From Rhodobiaceae bacterium (GTDB taxonomy: Bacteria > Pseudomonadota > Alphaproteobacteria > Rhizobiales > JANQQB01), in assembly GCA_028285165.1 (NCBI GenBank), contig JANQQB010000278.1, positions 1-64,000 of the forward strand: 64,000 nucleotides of DNA, given 5' to 3'. The notes under the pieces were generated by a model. The model saw only the letters and a program-made list of their open reading frames with translations, searched no databases and was not told where the DNA came from. A program made the translations under genes and the position numbers. Numbering within the stretch: the stretch's first letter is position 1; the number at the start of each line of letters is the position of its first letter. Shown in pieces: positions 39,908 through 50,222 of the stretch.

Positions 39908-40549
39908 CTAGCTCTCGGCTTCGGGCTCTTCGCCTTCCGGTGCCTCTTCGCCTTCCTCGTCTTCTTCGGCGGTGTCCGAATAGCCGGCCGGCGAAGCGAT
40001 CGTCGCAATCGTGAAGTCGCGATCGCGGATCGTCGGTTCAACGCCCTCGGGCAGAGTCACCGCCGAGATGTGGGCGGAATCGCCGATGTTCATCTCGCCG
40101 AGATCAACCTCGATGCTGTCGGGAATCGAATCCGCGCGACAGACAACTTCGACCGTGTACCGGACGATGTTGAGGGCACCGCCGGCCTTCAGGCCCGGGC
40201 AGGTATCCTCGTTGAGGAAGTTGACCGGAATGTCGACGGTCACGGTCGTATTGCGGCTGACGCGCAGGAAATCGACATGTTCCAGAAAGTCGCGGACCGG
40301 ATCGAGCTGGTAATCCTTCGGGATCACCCGGTGCTTCTCGCCATCCACGTCCAGTGTCATGATCGAGGTCAGGAAACCACCCGCATGCAGGCGCATGAAG
40401 GCTTCCTTGTAGGGGATTGCGATAGGTAGCGGCGGTTTCTTGTCACCGTAGATCACCGCGGGAACCTTGCCTTCACGGCGCAATGCCCGGGCGGACCCCT
40501 TTCCCACCCGTTCGCGCACAGAGGCAGTGAGCTCAGCGCTTTCGCTCAT
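39908..40549 (-). CDS. rplY: 50S ribosomal protein L25 (Ctc type)
   Basis: [46 protein letters not shown], acidic C-terminal tail. Confidence 0.96.
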   Translation of the reverse strand: MSESAELTASVRERVGKGSARALRREGKVPAVIYGDKKPPLPIAIPYKEAFMRLHAGGFLTSIMTLDVDGEKHRVIPKDYQLDPVRDFLEHVDFLRVSRNTTVTVDIPVNFLNEDTCPGLKAGGALNIVRYTVEVVCRADSIPDSIEVDLGEMNIGDSAHISAVTLPEGVEPTIRDRDFTIATIASPAGYSDTAEEDEEGEEAPEGEEPEAES

Positions 40550-40761
40550 CAGATTTGCTCCAAATGTCGTGGTTTGTCTTGGGCCTTTGCCGGCCCGGAC
40601 GTGCGGTTTCCTCCAGGGGGGTACTCCGCACGCCGTGGCTTATAGGCGAGCAAACGGTCCAGCGCAAGCCGTCAACGCGCTCTACCGCCCGTCCGGCTTG
40701 CCCGGCCGTGCCGGACGCTCAGTCTCACAAACATTTCGCGCCGGGGCAGCAACCCTGGCGG

Positions 40762-41262
40762 TCAGGCATGCCCCGCTGTTTCAAACAGCACGCTTTCCAG
40801 CGCTTCGCTCGCGGACTTGCCGGCCCAGACGACAAATTGGAACGCCTGGTAGTACCGGTCGCAGGCGTCGATCGCGTTGCCCAACAGGCCTTCGATCTGC
40901 TGGGTCGTAACCTCCGCGCCGCCGGCCAGGAACAGCGCCTCGCGGAATATCACCACGCCTTCGTCGCTCCACAGATCGAAATGTCCGAGCCACATCTGTT
41001 CGTTGACCCGCGCCAGAAGGCGCGTGACTTCGGTGCGTCTCGGCTCGGGAACCCGCAAATCGAAGGCGCAGGCCAGATGCAAGGCCTCCAATTCGTCCAT
41101 CCATGAAAACGATACATGATAATCGCACCATGTGCCGGCGCAGGACACCGTGATCTCGTCGTCTCCGGACCGTTCGAACGACCAGTCGCGAATGCCGGCG
41201 ACATCTTCAATCATGTCGACCGGATTCATGTCGCGTTCTAGGGTGATTTCAAGGAGGCTCAT
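40762..41262 (-). CDS. YbjN domain-containing protein
   Basis: NEQMWLGHFDLWSDEGVVIFREALFLAGG; small acidic protein typical of YbjN. Confidence 0.82.
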   Translation of the reverse strand: MSLLEITLERDMNPVDMIEDVAGIRDWSFERSGDDEITVSCAGTWCDYHVSFSWMDELEALHLACAFDLRVPEPRRTEVTRLLARVNEQMWLGHFDLWSDEGVVIFREALFLAGGAEVTTQQIEGLLGNAIDACDRYYQAFQFVVWAGKSASEALESVLFETAGHA

Positions 41263-41661
41263 GACCGGAACTCCGCGGTTCGTTGACATGCGCTCGGCCT
41301 CAAGGCCGTCGCGGGCGATAACGTCGGACACCCGAGAGCAACGCGGACTTGCGGGCCGTCACACGCTGCTCCGAACCTGTTCAATCGCTCTATGGGCTCC
41401 ACACTCAGTGCCGAACCCCAGTGATGCGCCCGGCGCGAACCGTGCGAATCACGCCTCTTTTACCGTCATACGACTTGCGGACCATGTCATTCGAATGACG
41501 CGGCTGTCGAATCAAACTCTTACGCTTAATATAAGGTGACCGGGTCGATATCGCCCATCACAATGTGTTTCGCTCAAGCGGCATTGTGGAGAATGGTGCG
41601 GTGCCGCAAGCCAGAATCGGCTCGGACGGGCGCGAGATCTCTGTCGTCCGGTCCCGCGCGA

Positions 41662-41979
41662 TCAGGTGGCATCCGGCTTGGATTTGGCGGCCGGTTTGCT
41701 TCGGCTGCGCTTTGCCGGGGCCTCTGAAAGTTTCGCCACAAGTGCTTCGAGCTCGTCGATGCGGGCTTTCAGGTCGGCATTTTCGGAGCGGGCCTTCGAT
41801 GCCAATTCCTTGACGGCCTCGAATTCCTCGCGCTGCACGATGTCCAATTCGGCCAGAAACCGTTCGGCCTGTGTGCGCACGACGGTTTCCACCTCGCGCT
41901 GCACACCCTGCGCGACGCCGGCGGCGTCGGTCATGAGTTTGGCGAATTCGTCCAGCAGGCGGTTGTTGGTATGGGTCAT
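41662..41979 (-). CDS. UbiK-family accessory factor (BMFP domain, DUF526)
   Basis: LMTDAAGVAQGVQREVETVVRTQAERFLAELDIVQREEFEAVKELASKARSENADLKARIDELE. Confidence 0.88.
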   Translation of the reverse strand: MTHTNNRLLDEFAKLMTDAAGVAQGVQREVETVVRTQAERFLAELDIVQREEFEAVKELASKARSENADLKARIDELEALVAKLSEAPAKRSRSKPAAKSKPDAT

Positions 41980-42173
41980 GCGGGTCTCCCTGACAGGACG
42001 CAGCGCAGGAAGCGCATTGCCCCTGCCGGACCTGACCTATCGTCTCCTCCGCTTATTTTCAACGGACAAGGCGCGCTCTGTTCAATATAACGCAGATCCG
42101 CCCATGCCGGTCGGTCCGGTGACCGACATGGTCCCCATCGCCAACCGGGCCGCCCCGGAGGATCTGCACCGTG

Positions 42174-42998
42174 ATGCCTTTCGCCATTCCGTTTCCGGCC
42201 ATCGATCCGGTGCTGCTGCAGATCGGCCCGTTTGCCATCCGCTGGTATGCGCTGGCCTATGTCGCCGGGCTGCTGATCGGATGGCGGTATGCCGTTGCGC
42301 TTGTCAGGCAGGATCGGCTCTGGGGCGCGGTCCCGCGGCCGACGCCGGTGCAGATGGACGATTTTCTGTTATGGGCAACGCTGGGCGTCGTGCTGGGCGG
42401 GCGTCTGGGATACGTGCTGTTTTACGATCCCGCCCAATACATCGCCGATCCGCTGGCCGTGCTCTTCGTCTGGCAAGGCGGCATGGCCTTTCACGGCGGT
42501 TTTCTTGGCGTGACCGTGGCCATGATCCTGTTCGCGCGCAACCAGCCGTTTTCCCTCTTCAGCCTTACCGATGTGGTGTCGGCGGTCGTGCCGATCGGCA
42601 TTTTCTTCGGCCGTGTCGCGAATTTCATCAATGCCGAATTGTACGGGCGGACGACCGACATGCCCTGGGGCATCGTGTTTCCCGGAGCGGGACCCGACCC
42701 CCGGCACCCGAGCCAGCTTTATGAGGCGGCGCTGGAAGGCGCTTTGCTGTTTGCGGTCCTCATCTGGCTCATCTACCGGCACACTGCGTTCCAGACACCC
42801 GGGCGGGTGACCGGCGTGTTCGTTGCCGGATACGGATTGGCGCGCTTGGTATCGGAAATATTCAGGATGCCGGACGCACATATCGGATTTCTGTTCGGCG
42901 GTGTGACGATGGGCATGATCCTTTCGTTGCCCATGGTCATTGCCGGGATCGGGATCCTGATCTGGTCGGCGCGTCGGCCGGCCGAAATGACGCGATGA
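42174..42998 (+). CDS. lgt: Prolipoprotein diacylglyceryl transferase
   Basis: IRWYALAYVAGLLIGW, LGGRLGYVLFYDP, WQGGMAFHGGFLGV, GRVANFINAELYGRTTDMPWGIVFP, RHPSQLYEA. Confidence 0.97.
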   Translation: MPFAIPFPAIDPVLLQIGPFAIRWYALAYVAGLLIGWRYAVALVRQDRLWGAVPRPTPVQMDDFLLWATLGVVLGGRLGYVLFYDPAQYIADPLAVLFVWQGGMAFHGGFLGVTVAMILFARNQPFSLFSLTDVVSAVVPIGIFFGRVANFINAELYGRTTDMPWGIVFPGAGPDPRHPSQLYEAALEGALLFAVLIWLIYRHTAFQTPGRVTGVFVAGYGLARLVSEIFRMPDAHIGFLFGGVTMGMILSLPMVIAGIGILIWSARRPAEMTR

Positions 42999-44140
42999 CG
43001 GTTCGGACCGATACGGATTCGCCGGCGCTCGACCGGTTGCGGACACTGATCCGCCAAAACGGACCGATCAGCGTTGCCGATTACATGGCCTTCTGCCTCG
43101 GTGACAGAACCCATGGCTATTACCCGACGCGGGATCCGCTCGGTGCGTCCGGCGATTTCATCACCGCGCCGGAAGTCAGCCAGATGTTCGGGGAACTGGT
43201 CGGGACCTGGCTGCGCGCGTTGTGGGCATCGTGGAATGTCAGCGGACCGCTCCGCCTGGTCGAACTCGGTCCCGGACGCGGCACGCTCATGCAGGATGTC
43301 GTGCGTGTCCTTGCGCGGGACGGCGACCGTTTCGCCGAGCTCAGTGTGCACCTTGTCGAAACCAGTCCGGTCCTGCGGCAGAACCAGAAAGACGCGTTGG
43401 CCGATGCTATCGCGCGCGGTCTCTCCGTGCGCTGGCACGACAGCCTCGATGACGTGCCCGACGGGCCAGTCCAATTCATCGGCAATGAATTCTTCGACGC
43501 CTTGCCGGTCCGGCAATTTGTCTTCGGCGCATCGGGGTGGGCCGAACGGGTGATTGGGCTCGACGGCGATTCGCTTGCCTTCGGATTGCGGCCGGCCGGT
43601 CTTGACCATACGGCCGCGCCGCCCGGATTACCGCCGCCGGTTCCGGGAGACATTCTTGAAATCTCGCCGGCCCGCGAGGCCCTGGCACAGGATGTCGGCC
43701 GCCGGATCGCCGCCAGCGGCGGAGCGGGGCTGTTCTTCGATTACGGATCGGCGCCCTGGGGATATGGCGATACCCTGCAGGCCGTGCAAAGGCACGCCTA
43801 CGTGGATGTCCTTGCCGAGCCGGGAGAGGCCGATCTGACCACTCACGTGGATTTTTCGGCGCTCGCCCGCGCGTTTGCCAGGGGTGGCACGACCTGTCCG
43901 CCTGTCCTGACCCAGGCGGATTTTCTGCTCGCCATGGGCCTGTTGGAACGTGCCGGACAATTGGGGCACGGAGCGGATGCGGCAACGCAGGACATGATCC
44001 GCGATGCTGTCGAAAGACTTGCCGGTCCCGCGCAAATGGGTCATGTATTCAAGGCGATCTGCGTCACTGACCGCGAACCCGGACCCTACCCGTTCGACGG
44101 GAAAACTGTTAGGAAAAGCGATGGTCAGCCCTCTGGTTAG
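42995..44140 (+). CDS. SAM-dependent methyltransferase of the MidA/NDUFAF7 family
   Basis: ISVADYMAFCLGDRTHGYYPTRDPLGASGDFITAPEVSQMFGELVG; LVELGPGRGTLMQDVVRV; GLFFDYGSAPWGYGDTLQAVQRH. Confidence 0.93.
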   Translation: MTVRTDTDSPALDRLRTLIRQNGPISVADYMAFCLGDRTHGYYPTRDPLGASGDFITAPEVSQMFGELVGTWLRALWASWNVSGPLRLVELGPGRGTLMQDVVRVLARDGDRFAELSVHLVETSPVLRQNQKDALADAIARGLSVRWHDSLDDVPDGPVQFIGNEFFDALPVRQFVFGASGWAERVIGLDGDSLAFGLRPAGLDHTAAPPGLPPPVPGDILEISPAREALAQDVGRRIAASGGAGLFFDYGSAPWGYGDTLQAVQRHAYVDVLAEPGEADLTTHVDFSALARAFARGGTTCPPVLTQADFLLAMGLLERAGQLGHGADAATQDMIRDAVERLAGPAQMGHVFKAICVTDREPGPYPFDGKTVRKSDGQPSG

Positions 44141-44891
44141 CGACGCGTTTTCTGATTTCGGCGGAACGCACGGTTATTTTACCCGTCAGGGTGGCGTGTC
44201 CGGCGGTGTCTATGACAGCCTCAACATCGGACTGGGATCGGATGATGCGCGCGCCGCGGTTTTGCAAAACCGGGGGCGTGTCGCGGCTGCGATGGGCGTC
44301 GATGCGGAAAGCCTGGTGCTGCCCTATCAGGTGCACAGCGCCGCTGCCGTGATGGCGTATCCGCAAGGGGCTGCGGACCGGGCGAAGGCGGATGCAGTGG
44401 TCACCAGGACCCCCGGCGTGGCTGTGGGCGTGTCGACGGCCGATTGCGGTCCCGTCCTGTTCGCCGACGCGACAAACCGCGTCGTCGCCGCAGCCCATGC
44501 CGGATGGCGTGGCGCTCTGACCGGTATCCTGGAAGCGACGCTCGACCTCATGGAAGAACAGGGGGGAGAGCGCGGCTGCACGGTCGCGGTGCTCGGCCCC
44601 ACGATTTCGGGCAGCAATTACGAGGTCGGTCCCGAATTCGTCGATCGTTTCGTCGATGCCGATCCGGACAATGCGGGTTACTTCACACCGTCCGAACGGG
44701 CGGAACACGCCTATTTCGATCTGCCGGCCTACATCGTGGCCCGTCTCAAGGCGGCCGGTATCGGTAAGGCGCACGATATCGGCGTGTGCACCTATGCCGA
44801 TGAAGACCGGTTTTTCTCGTACAGGCGATCGGTACATCGAGGCGAACCGGATTACGGCCGGCTGGTGTCGGCGATTGCGCTCAGACCATAG
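44121..44891 (+). CDS. pgeF: Peptidoglycan editing factor PgeF / polyphenol oxidase family
   Basis: GYFTRQGGVSGGVYDSLNIGLGSDD, VLPYQVHSA, VSTADCGPVLFAD, VAAAHAGWRGALTGILEATL. Confidence 0.95.
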   Translation: MVSPLVSDAFSDFGGTHGYFTRQGGVSGGVYDSLNIGLGSDDARAAVLQNRGRVAAAMGVDAESLVLPYQVHSAAAVMAYPQGAADRAKADAVVTRTPGVAVGVSTADCGPVLFADATNRVVAAAHAGWRGALTGILEATLDLMEEQGGERGCTVAVLGPTISGSNYEVGPEFVDRFVDADPDNAGYFTPSERAEHAYFDLPAYIVARLKAAGIGKAHDIGVCTYADEDRFFSYRRSVHRGEPDYGRLVSAIALRP

Positions 44892-44901
44892 GAACGGCAC
44901 C

Positions 44902-46053
44902 ATGGCGCTGCATTTTGACGAACGGGAATTCGCGGCGCGCAAGGAACGCGTGCTGGCGGAGATGGGCGAACGCAAGCTCGATGCGCTCCTGATGTTTGCC
45001 CAGGAGAGCATGTACTGGCTGACCGGCTACGACACGTTCGGGTTCTGTTTCTTCCAATGCCTGATTCTGCAATCCGACGGCACGACCAGCCTGTTGACCC
45101 GGTCAGCGGACCTTCGGCAGGCCCGTCATACCTCGACGGTGGAAGATATCCATGTCTGGGTCGACCGCCGCGATGCCGGACCGCAACAGCAATTGCGGGA
45201 TCTGCTCTATGATCTCGGCCTGCTCGGCACCCGGATCGGTCTGGAATACGATACACAGGGTCTGACCGCGGCCAACGGTAAGAAACTCGACGAGATCCTG
45301 TCCGACTTCGCGGAACTCTTCGACGCTTCCGATCTCGTTCACCATTTGCGGCTGGTCAAGAGCGACGCCGAACTGGCCTATGTGCGCAAGGCGGCCGAAC
45401 TCAACGATGCGGCGTTTCAAGCCGCTCTCGACACGGCCGGCCCGGGCGTTGACGAGGGTCGGATCCTGGCGGCCATGCACAACGAGATCTTCGCCGGCGG
45501 TGGCGACTATCCGGCAAACGAATTCATCATCGGATCGGCCGAAGACGCCCTTTTGTGCCGCTACAAATCCGGTCGCCGGCAGCTTTCTGAGCAGGACCAG
45601 CTGACGCTCGAGTTTGCCGGGACCTATCGTCACTATCATGTCGCCGGCATGCGCACGATCGCCATCGGCGCGCCGACGGAGCGGCATCTGGCCCTGCATG
45701 ATGCCGCGCAGGCCGCGTTGGCAGCCTGCGAAGCGGTCATGCGGCCGGGACATACTTTCGGCGATGTGTTCGAAGCCCACGCCCAGGCATTCGACGACCG
45801 GGGACTGCACCAGCACCGGCTGAATGCCTGCGGCTACTCGCTCGGAGCGCGGTTTACGCCGTGCTGGATGGACTGGGCGATGTTCTATCGCGACAATCCC
45901 GTTGAAATCCTGCCCAACATGGTGCTGTTCGCGCACATGATCCTGGCAGACAGCGACACCGGCACGGCCATGACGCTCGGCCGAAGCTACCTGACCGGTG
46001 AAGACGCGCCCGAACCCCTGACGCGTTTCGGCCTGGAACTGTTCACCCGGTGA
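44902..46053 (+). CDS. M24 family metallopeptidase (Xaa-Pro peptidase-like)
   Basis: ALLMFAQESMYWLTGYDTFGFCFFQCLIL creatinase N-domain; YRHYHVAGMRTIAIG, LPNMVLFAHMILADSDTGTAMTLG. Confidence 0.88.
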   Translation: MALHFDEREFAARKERVLAEMGERKLDALLMFAQESMYWLTGYDTFGFCFFQCLILQSDGTTSLLTRSADLRQARHTSTVEDIHVWVDRRDAGPQQQLRDLLYDLGLLGTRIGLEYDTQGLTAANGKKLDEILSDFAELFDASDLVHHLRLVKSDAELAYVRKAAELNDAAFQAALDTAGPGVDEGRILAAMHNEIFAGGGDYPANEFIIGSAEDALLCRYKSGRRQLSEQDQLTLEFAGTYRHYHVAGMRTIAIGAPTERHLALHDAAQAALAACEAVMRPGHTFGDVFEAHAQAFDDRGLHQHRLNACGYSLGARFTPCWMDWAMFYRDNPVEILPNMVLFAHMILADSDTGTAMTLGRSYLTGEDAPEPLTRFGLELFTR

Positions 46054-46184
46054 TGGCGGGAAGCAGGCGGGCGTTGTCCGTGCGACTGGATTTCTTGCTT
46101 TGGCGGCGCTAAACAGGCGAGAGCCGACAGCGGATCGCGAGCGCGCTTGCGTGCCGATTCGCTTTGGGGGCAGGGCAGCGGCGC

Positions 46185-46703
46185 ATGGGGATGCAAGTGG
46201 ATCTGACGGTGAAGGCAATCACGGGCGGGCTTCTGGCCATGCTGCTCGGACTGCTCACGGCCTGTGCCGACGCGCCGGGCACATTGGCGGGCGGCGACCT
46301 GACCAGTCAGTCCCTCACGGGCACAGCCGAACGCGCACCTGAGGAAACGGCATTCGCCTTTGAACCGTTCGACGGCATTCCGGTGAATATCGGCGATGCC
46401 CTGTTGCGCGAGCTTGGATCGACAGCGGAGCAATACCGGATCCGCGTGGTACCGCGCTCGAGAGACACCGCGACCTATCGGGTCCGCGGATATCTGCTGG
46501 CCTCGTCGGACGATTCAGCCAGCATCATTTCCTACGTCTACGACATCTATGATCGGGACGGCAGACGGGTGCATCGCATTTCCGGGCGCGAGCTGGGATC
46601 CGCGTCGCCCGGCGACCCGTGGTCCGGCGTGGCGGACGGAACCGTGCAGCAAATCGCCATCCAGTCGCTGATCGCTCTGCGCGACTGGCTCTATGCGCGT
46701 TAG
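46185..46703 (+). CDS. Putative lipoprotein of unknown function
   Basis: Signal peptide with lipobox LLTAC (LLAMLLGLLTACADAPG). Confidence 0.7.
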   Translation: MGMQVDLTVKAITGGLLAMLLGLLTACADAPGTLAGGDLTSQSLTGTAERAPEETAFAFEPFDGIPVNIGDALLRELGSTAEQYRIRVVPRSRDTATYRVRGYLLASSDDSASIISYVYDIYDRDGRRVHRISGRELGSASPGDPWSGVADGTVQQIAIQSLIALRDWLYAR

Positions 46704-46876
46704 CACCGTGGTACCGATCGTTTCGGGATCCGCTCGATCGCCGTTCGGCCAGTCCTCGACACGAACGGTCTCTATAAGGTTGTTCTTCCAGACCGGCATT
46801 GCTAAAAGGCGGGCGCACTTGCTGGTCGCTGCCACACCCCACCGGATCAAGCCGTAAGAGCCATCGGGACCAATAC

Positions 46877-47809
46877 ATGAAACTTGTCGCGGGCAACTCG
46901 AACCGTTCGCTTGCCGCTTCTATTGCCGGCTATCTCGAGACTTCGCTGGCCGAGTGTCTGGTTCGCCGTTTCGCCGACCAGGAAATCTTCGTCGAATTGC
47001 AGGAAAACGTGCGCGGCGAAGACGTCTTCATCATCCAGTCGACGAGTTACCCGGCGAACGATCACCTGATGGAATTGCTGATCATCGCGGACGCCCTCCG
47101 GCGCTCCTCGGCACGCCGCATCACTGCGGTTCTGCCGTATTTCGGCTATGCCCGCCAGGACCGCCGTTCGGCGGGCCGGACGCCGATTTCGGCCAAACTG
47201 GTTGCTAATCTGATCACGCGATCGGGGGCCGACCGGGTGCTGACGATGGATCTGCATGCGGGTCAGATCCAGGGCTTCTTCGACATTCCGACCGACAATC
47301 TGTTTGCCGCTCCGGTCATGACCCGGGACATCAAGGAACGCTACGACCTGGACAACATCATGGTCGTTTCTCCCGATGTCGGCGGTGTGGTGCGCGCCAG
47401 GGCAGTCGCCAAACGGCTGGGCGCACCGCTGGCCATCGTCGACAAACGGCGGGACCGGCCGGGCGAGTCCGAGGTCATGAACATTATCGGATCGGTCGAA
47501 GGGCGGCATTGCATCCTGTTCGACGACATCGTCGATTCCGGCGGCACGTTGTGCAATGCGGCCGACGCGCTGCTCGAAATGGGGGCGGTTTCCGTTGCCG
47601 CCTACATCACGCATGGGGTCTTGTCGGGCGGTGCCGTAGCACGGATCAGTTCCTCGCAACTGAAGGAATTGGTGATCTCCGATTCCATCGAGGCGACCCA
47701 TGCGGTCGCTGGCGCGCAGAACATCCGCACACTCTCGGTCGCACCGTTGCTCGGCGAGGCGATCAACCGGACCGCGCTGGAGAAATCGGTGTCGAGCCTG
47801 TTCGACTGA
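46877..47809 (+). CDS. prs: Ribose-phosphate pyrophosphokinase
   Basis: [85 protein letters not shown]. Confidence 0.97.
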   Translation: MKLVAGNSNRSLAASIAGYLETSLAECLVRRFADQEIFVELQENVRGEDVFIIQSTSYPANDHLMELLIIADALRRSSARRITAVLPYFGYARQDRRSAGRTPISAKLVANLITRSGADRVLTMDLHAGQIQGFFDIPTDNLFAAPVMTRDIKERYDLDNIMVVSPDVGGVVRARAVAKRLGAPLAIVDKRRDRPGESEVMNIIGSVEGRHCILFDDIVDSGGTLCNAADALLEMGAVSVAAYITHGVLSGGAVARISSSQLKELVISDSIEATHAVAGAQNIRTLSVAPLLGEAINRTALEKSVSSLFD

Positions 47810-47998
47810 GGCACGCCCTTTGTCGAGCGGACGTCGTTGGGCACCAGAAGCGCTTGTTCCGGTTACGCCTTGTTAATCCTGACCATACGCGGCGACCCGT
47901 CGCCTGGATTGTCTGGGTCTCACTCCCATTTTATAGGAAGAGCGGGGCGCACTTTCATGCGCACGCCGCTGACAGGCACTTGAGCAAGGATAGAGGCC

Positions 47999-48661
47999 AT
48001 GGCCACGGAAAAGACCCGGCAAAAGATCATCGACGCTTTCATGGACCTGGTCGCCTCGGAACCCTGGGACGCGGTCACCATGCCCGCAGTCGCAAAGGCG
48101 GCGTCGGTCAAGCTGGATGTGCTGCGAGCGGCTTACGATTCGCGCCTGTCGATCCTTGAGGATTTTGCGCGTCGGACCGACGTCGCTGTCCTGCGGAATC
48201 TCGATCCGAACCTTGAAGAGGAAAAGATCCGTGACCGGTTCTTCGAGGTGCTGATGGAACGGTTCGAAGTGCTGGCACCACACAAACCCGCGCTGAAGGC
48301 GCTGTCGCGCCAGGCACGACGCGATCCGGTTCTGGGGCTGGTGCTCCTGCGGACCGTGTTCCAGTCGCAGTCCTGGATGGTCATGGCGGTCGGGCTTGGA
48401 TCGGAAGGCCTTGAGGGTGCGGTGCGCACCCAGGCGGTCACCATGGCCTATCTGGAGACCATGCGCGTCTGGCTGGACGATGACGAACCTGGCCTTGCCA
48501 AGACGATGGCAGCGATGGACAAGGCGCTGCGCACCGCCGAGCGCCGTCTGAAACGGCTGGCCGGTATCGGCAGGATCTTCATGCCCGGTCGGTTCCGTTC
48601 TTCCGGTCGTGCAGAACCGGCGGACGATCGGGACGATGGCGCGGCTGCGGCGGCAACCTGA
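47999..48661 (+). CDS. TetR family transcriptional regulator
   Basis: TRQKIIDAFMDLVASEPWDAVTMPAVAKAASVKLDVLRAAYDSRLSILEDFARR N-terminal HTH. Confidence 0.85.
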   Translation: MATEKTRQKIIDAFMDLVASEPWDAVTMPAVAKAASVKLDVLRAAYDSRLSILEDFARRTDVAVLRNLDPNLEEEKIRDRFFEVLMERFEVLAPHKPALKALSRQARRDPVLGLVLLRTVFQSQSWMVMAVGLGSEGLEGAVRTQAVTMAYLETMRVWLDDDEPGLAKTMAAMDKALRTAERRLKRLAGIGRIFMPGRFRSSGRAEPADDRDDGAAAAAT

Positions 48662-48757
48662 TCCCGACGGATTGCGTCTCACCTCTTCTTGCGGCACATC
48701 TGGGCGACGCTGGCCATTCCTGGCCTGTGCGACAGACGATGAGCAGAGGGGACCCGC

Positions 48758-49111
48758 ATGGGCACTGACCGTCCCGGACCGATCGACTTTTCCGATTTTC
48801 TGGCCGTCGATATCCGCGTCGGCACCGTGATCGACGTACAGCCGTTTCCGGAAGCCCGCAAACCGGCCCTGAAACTCTTCATCGATTTCGGCGAGGAGAT
48901 CGGCGTGAAAAAGACGTCGGCCCAGATCACCCGCCACTATCGCTCAGAAACGCTGATCGGTACGCAGGTGCTGGCCGTGGTGAACTTCCCGCCGCGCCAG
49001 ATCGGCAAATTCATGTCCGAGGTCCTGACGCTCGGTTTTCCGGACGCCAACGGCGAGATTGTGCTCGCCGGTGTCGAGCGGCCGGTCCCGAACGGCGGGC
49101 GGATGCACTAG
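48758..49111 (+). CDS. CsaA-type tRNA-binding domain protein
   Basis: FLAVDIRVGTVIDVQPFPEARKPALKLFIDFGEEIGVKKTSAQITRHY..VVNFPPRQIGKFMSEVLTLGF. Confidence 0.92.
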   Translation: MGTDRPGPIDFSDFLAVDIRVGTVIDVQPFPEARKPALKLFIDFGEEIGVKKTSAQITRHYRSETLIGTQVLAVVNFPPRQIGKFMSEVLTLGFPDANGEIVLAGVERPVPNGGRMH

Positions 49112-49129
49112 CATTTTGTCCTGGACAGG

Positions 49130-50182
49130 ATGATGACGGGCAATTCCTTACGCATCGCCGTTGTCGGTGCCGGCCTTGTCGGCCGCCGCCATCTGGAAGC
49201 GATTGCGGGGGCCGGTCAGCGGGTCGGTGCCGTCGTCGATCCGGACGAACGATCGCAGGCCCTTGCGGAACGCTTCCAGGCACCCAGGTTCACCTCCCTG
49301 TCGCAGATGATCGATGCCGGGGTCGCGGACGGGGTTGTCATTGCGACACCCAATCAGGCGCATGTGCCGAACGGTCTGGACTGCGTTGCCGCCGGATTGC
49401 CCATCCTCGTTGAAAAGCCGCTGGCGACGGATGTCGCGGACGGGGCCCGGCTGGTGGAAGCGGCAGAGAATGCGGGTGTGGCCGTCCTGGTGGGGCATCA
49501 TCGCCGGCACAATCCGCTGATCCGAAAGGCCAGGGAAGAAATCGAGGCGGGCGCGCTCGGTCGGTTGATCGCCGTGCACGGCATGTTCTGGCTGGTCAAA
49601 CCGGACGATTATTTCGAGGCGGCGTGGCGTCGGGAGGAGGGGGCCGGTCCCATTTTCATCAACCTGATCCACGACGTCGACCTGCTGCGGCACCTGTGCG
49701 GCGATATCGTCTCCGTGCAGGCCCTTGAAGCACATGCGGCGCGCGGCTTTGCGGTGGAGGATACCGCCGCAATCCTGTTGCGTTTTGCGAATGGAGCGCT
49801 CGGTACGTTTTCGGTCTCCGACGCGATCCCGGCGCCGTGGAGCTGGGAATTGACGGCGCGGGAAAACCCGGCCTATCCGGCGAGCGGCCAATCCTGTTAC
49901 ATGATCGGCGGATCGAACGGGGCGATGGAGGTGCCGAGCCTCAGGATCTGGAGTCACGCAGGCGCAAAGAGCTGGTGGGCACCGATCGCGAACCGGACGC
50001 CGCCCGTCGGGCAGGACGATCCGCTGGTCGCCCAGATCCGACAGTTCGCCGCCGTCATCCGGGGCGAGGAGGATCCGCTCGTATCCGGACGGGACGGTCT
50101 GCAGGCCATCCGGATCGTGGAAGCCGTCAAACGGTCGGCGCGAACGGGAGACAGTGTGGCCTGCGCGTCCGTCAAGGCATGA
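49130..50182 (+). CDS. Gfo/Idh/MocA family oxidoreductase
   Basis: RIAVVGAGLVGRRHLEAIAG, VIATPNQAHVPNGLDCVAAGLPILVEKPLATDVADG. Confidence 0.93.
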   Translation: MMTGNSLRIAVVGAGLVGRRHLEAIAGAGQRVGAVVDPDERSQALAERFQAPRFTSLSQMIDAGVADGVVIATPNQAHVPNGLDCVAAGLPILVEKPLATDVADGARLVEAAENAGVAVLVGHHRRHNPLIRKAREEIEAGALGRLIAVHGMFWLVKPDDYFEAAWRREEGAGPIFINLIHDVDLLRHLCGDIVSVQALEAHAARGFAVEDTAAILLRFANGALGTFSVSDAIPAPWSWELTARENPAYPASGQSCYMIGGSNGAMEVPSLRIWSHAGAKSWWAPIANRTPPVGQDDPLVAQIRQFAAVIRGEEDPLVSGRDGLQAIRIVEAVKRSARTGDSVACASVKA

Positions 50183-50222
50183 AACCTGCCTTTCCGGTGC
50201 GCCGGACCGTGACCGAGGCCGC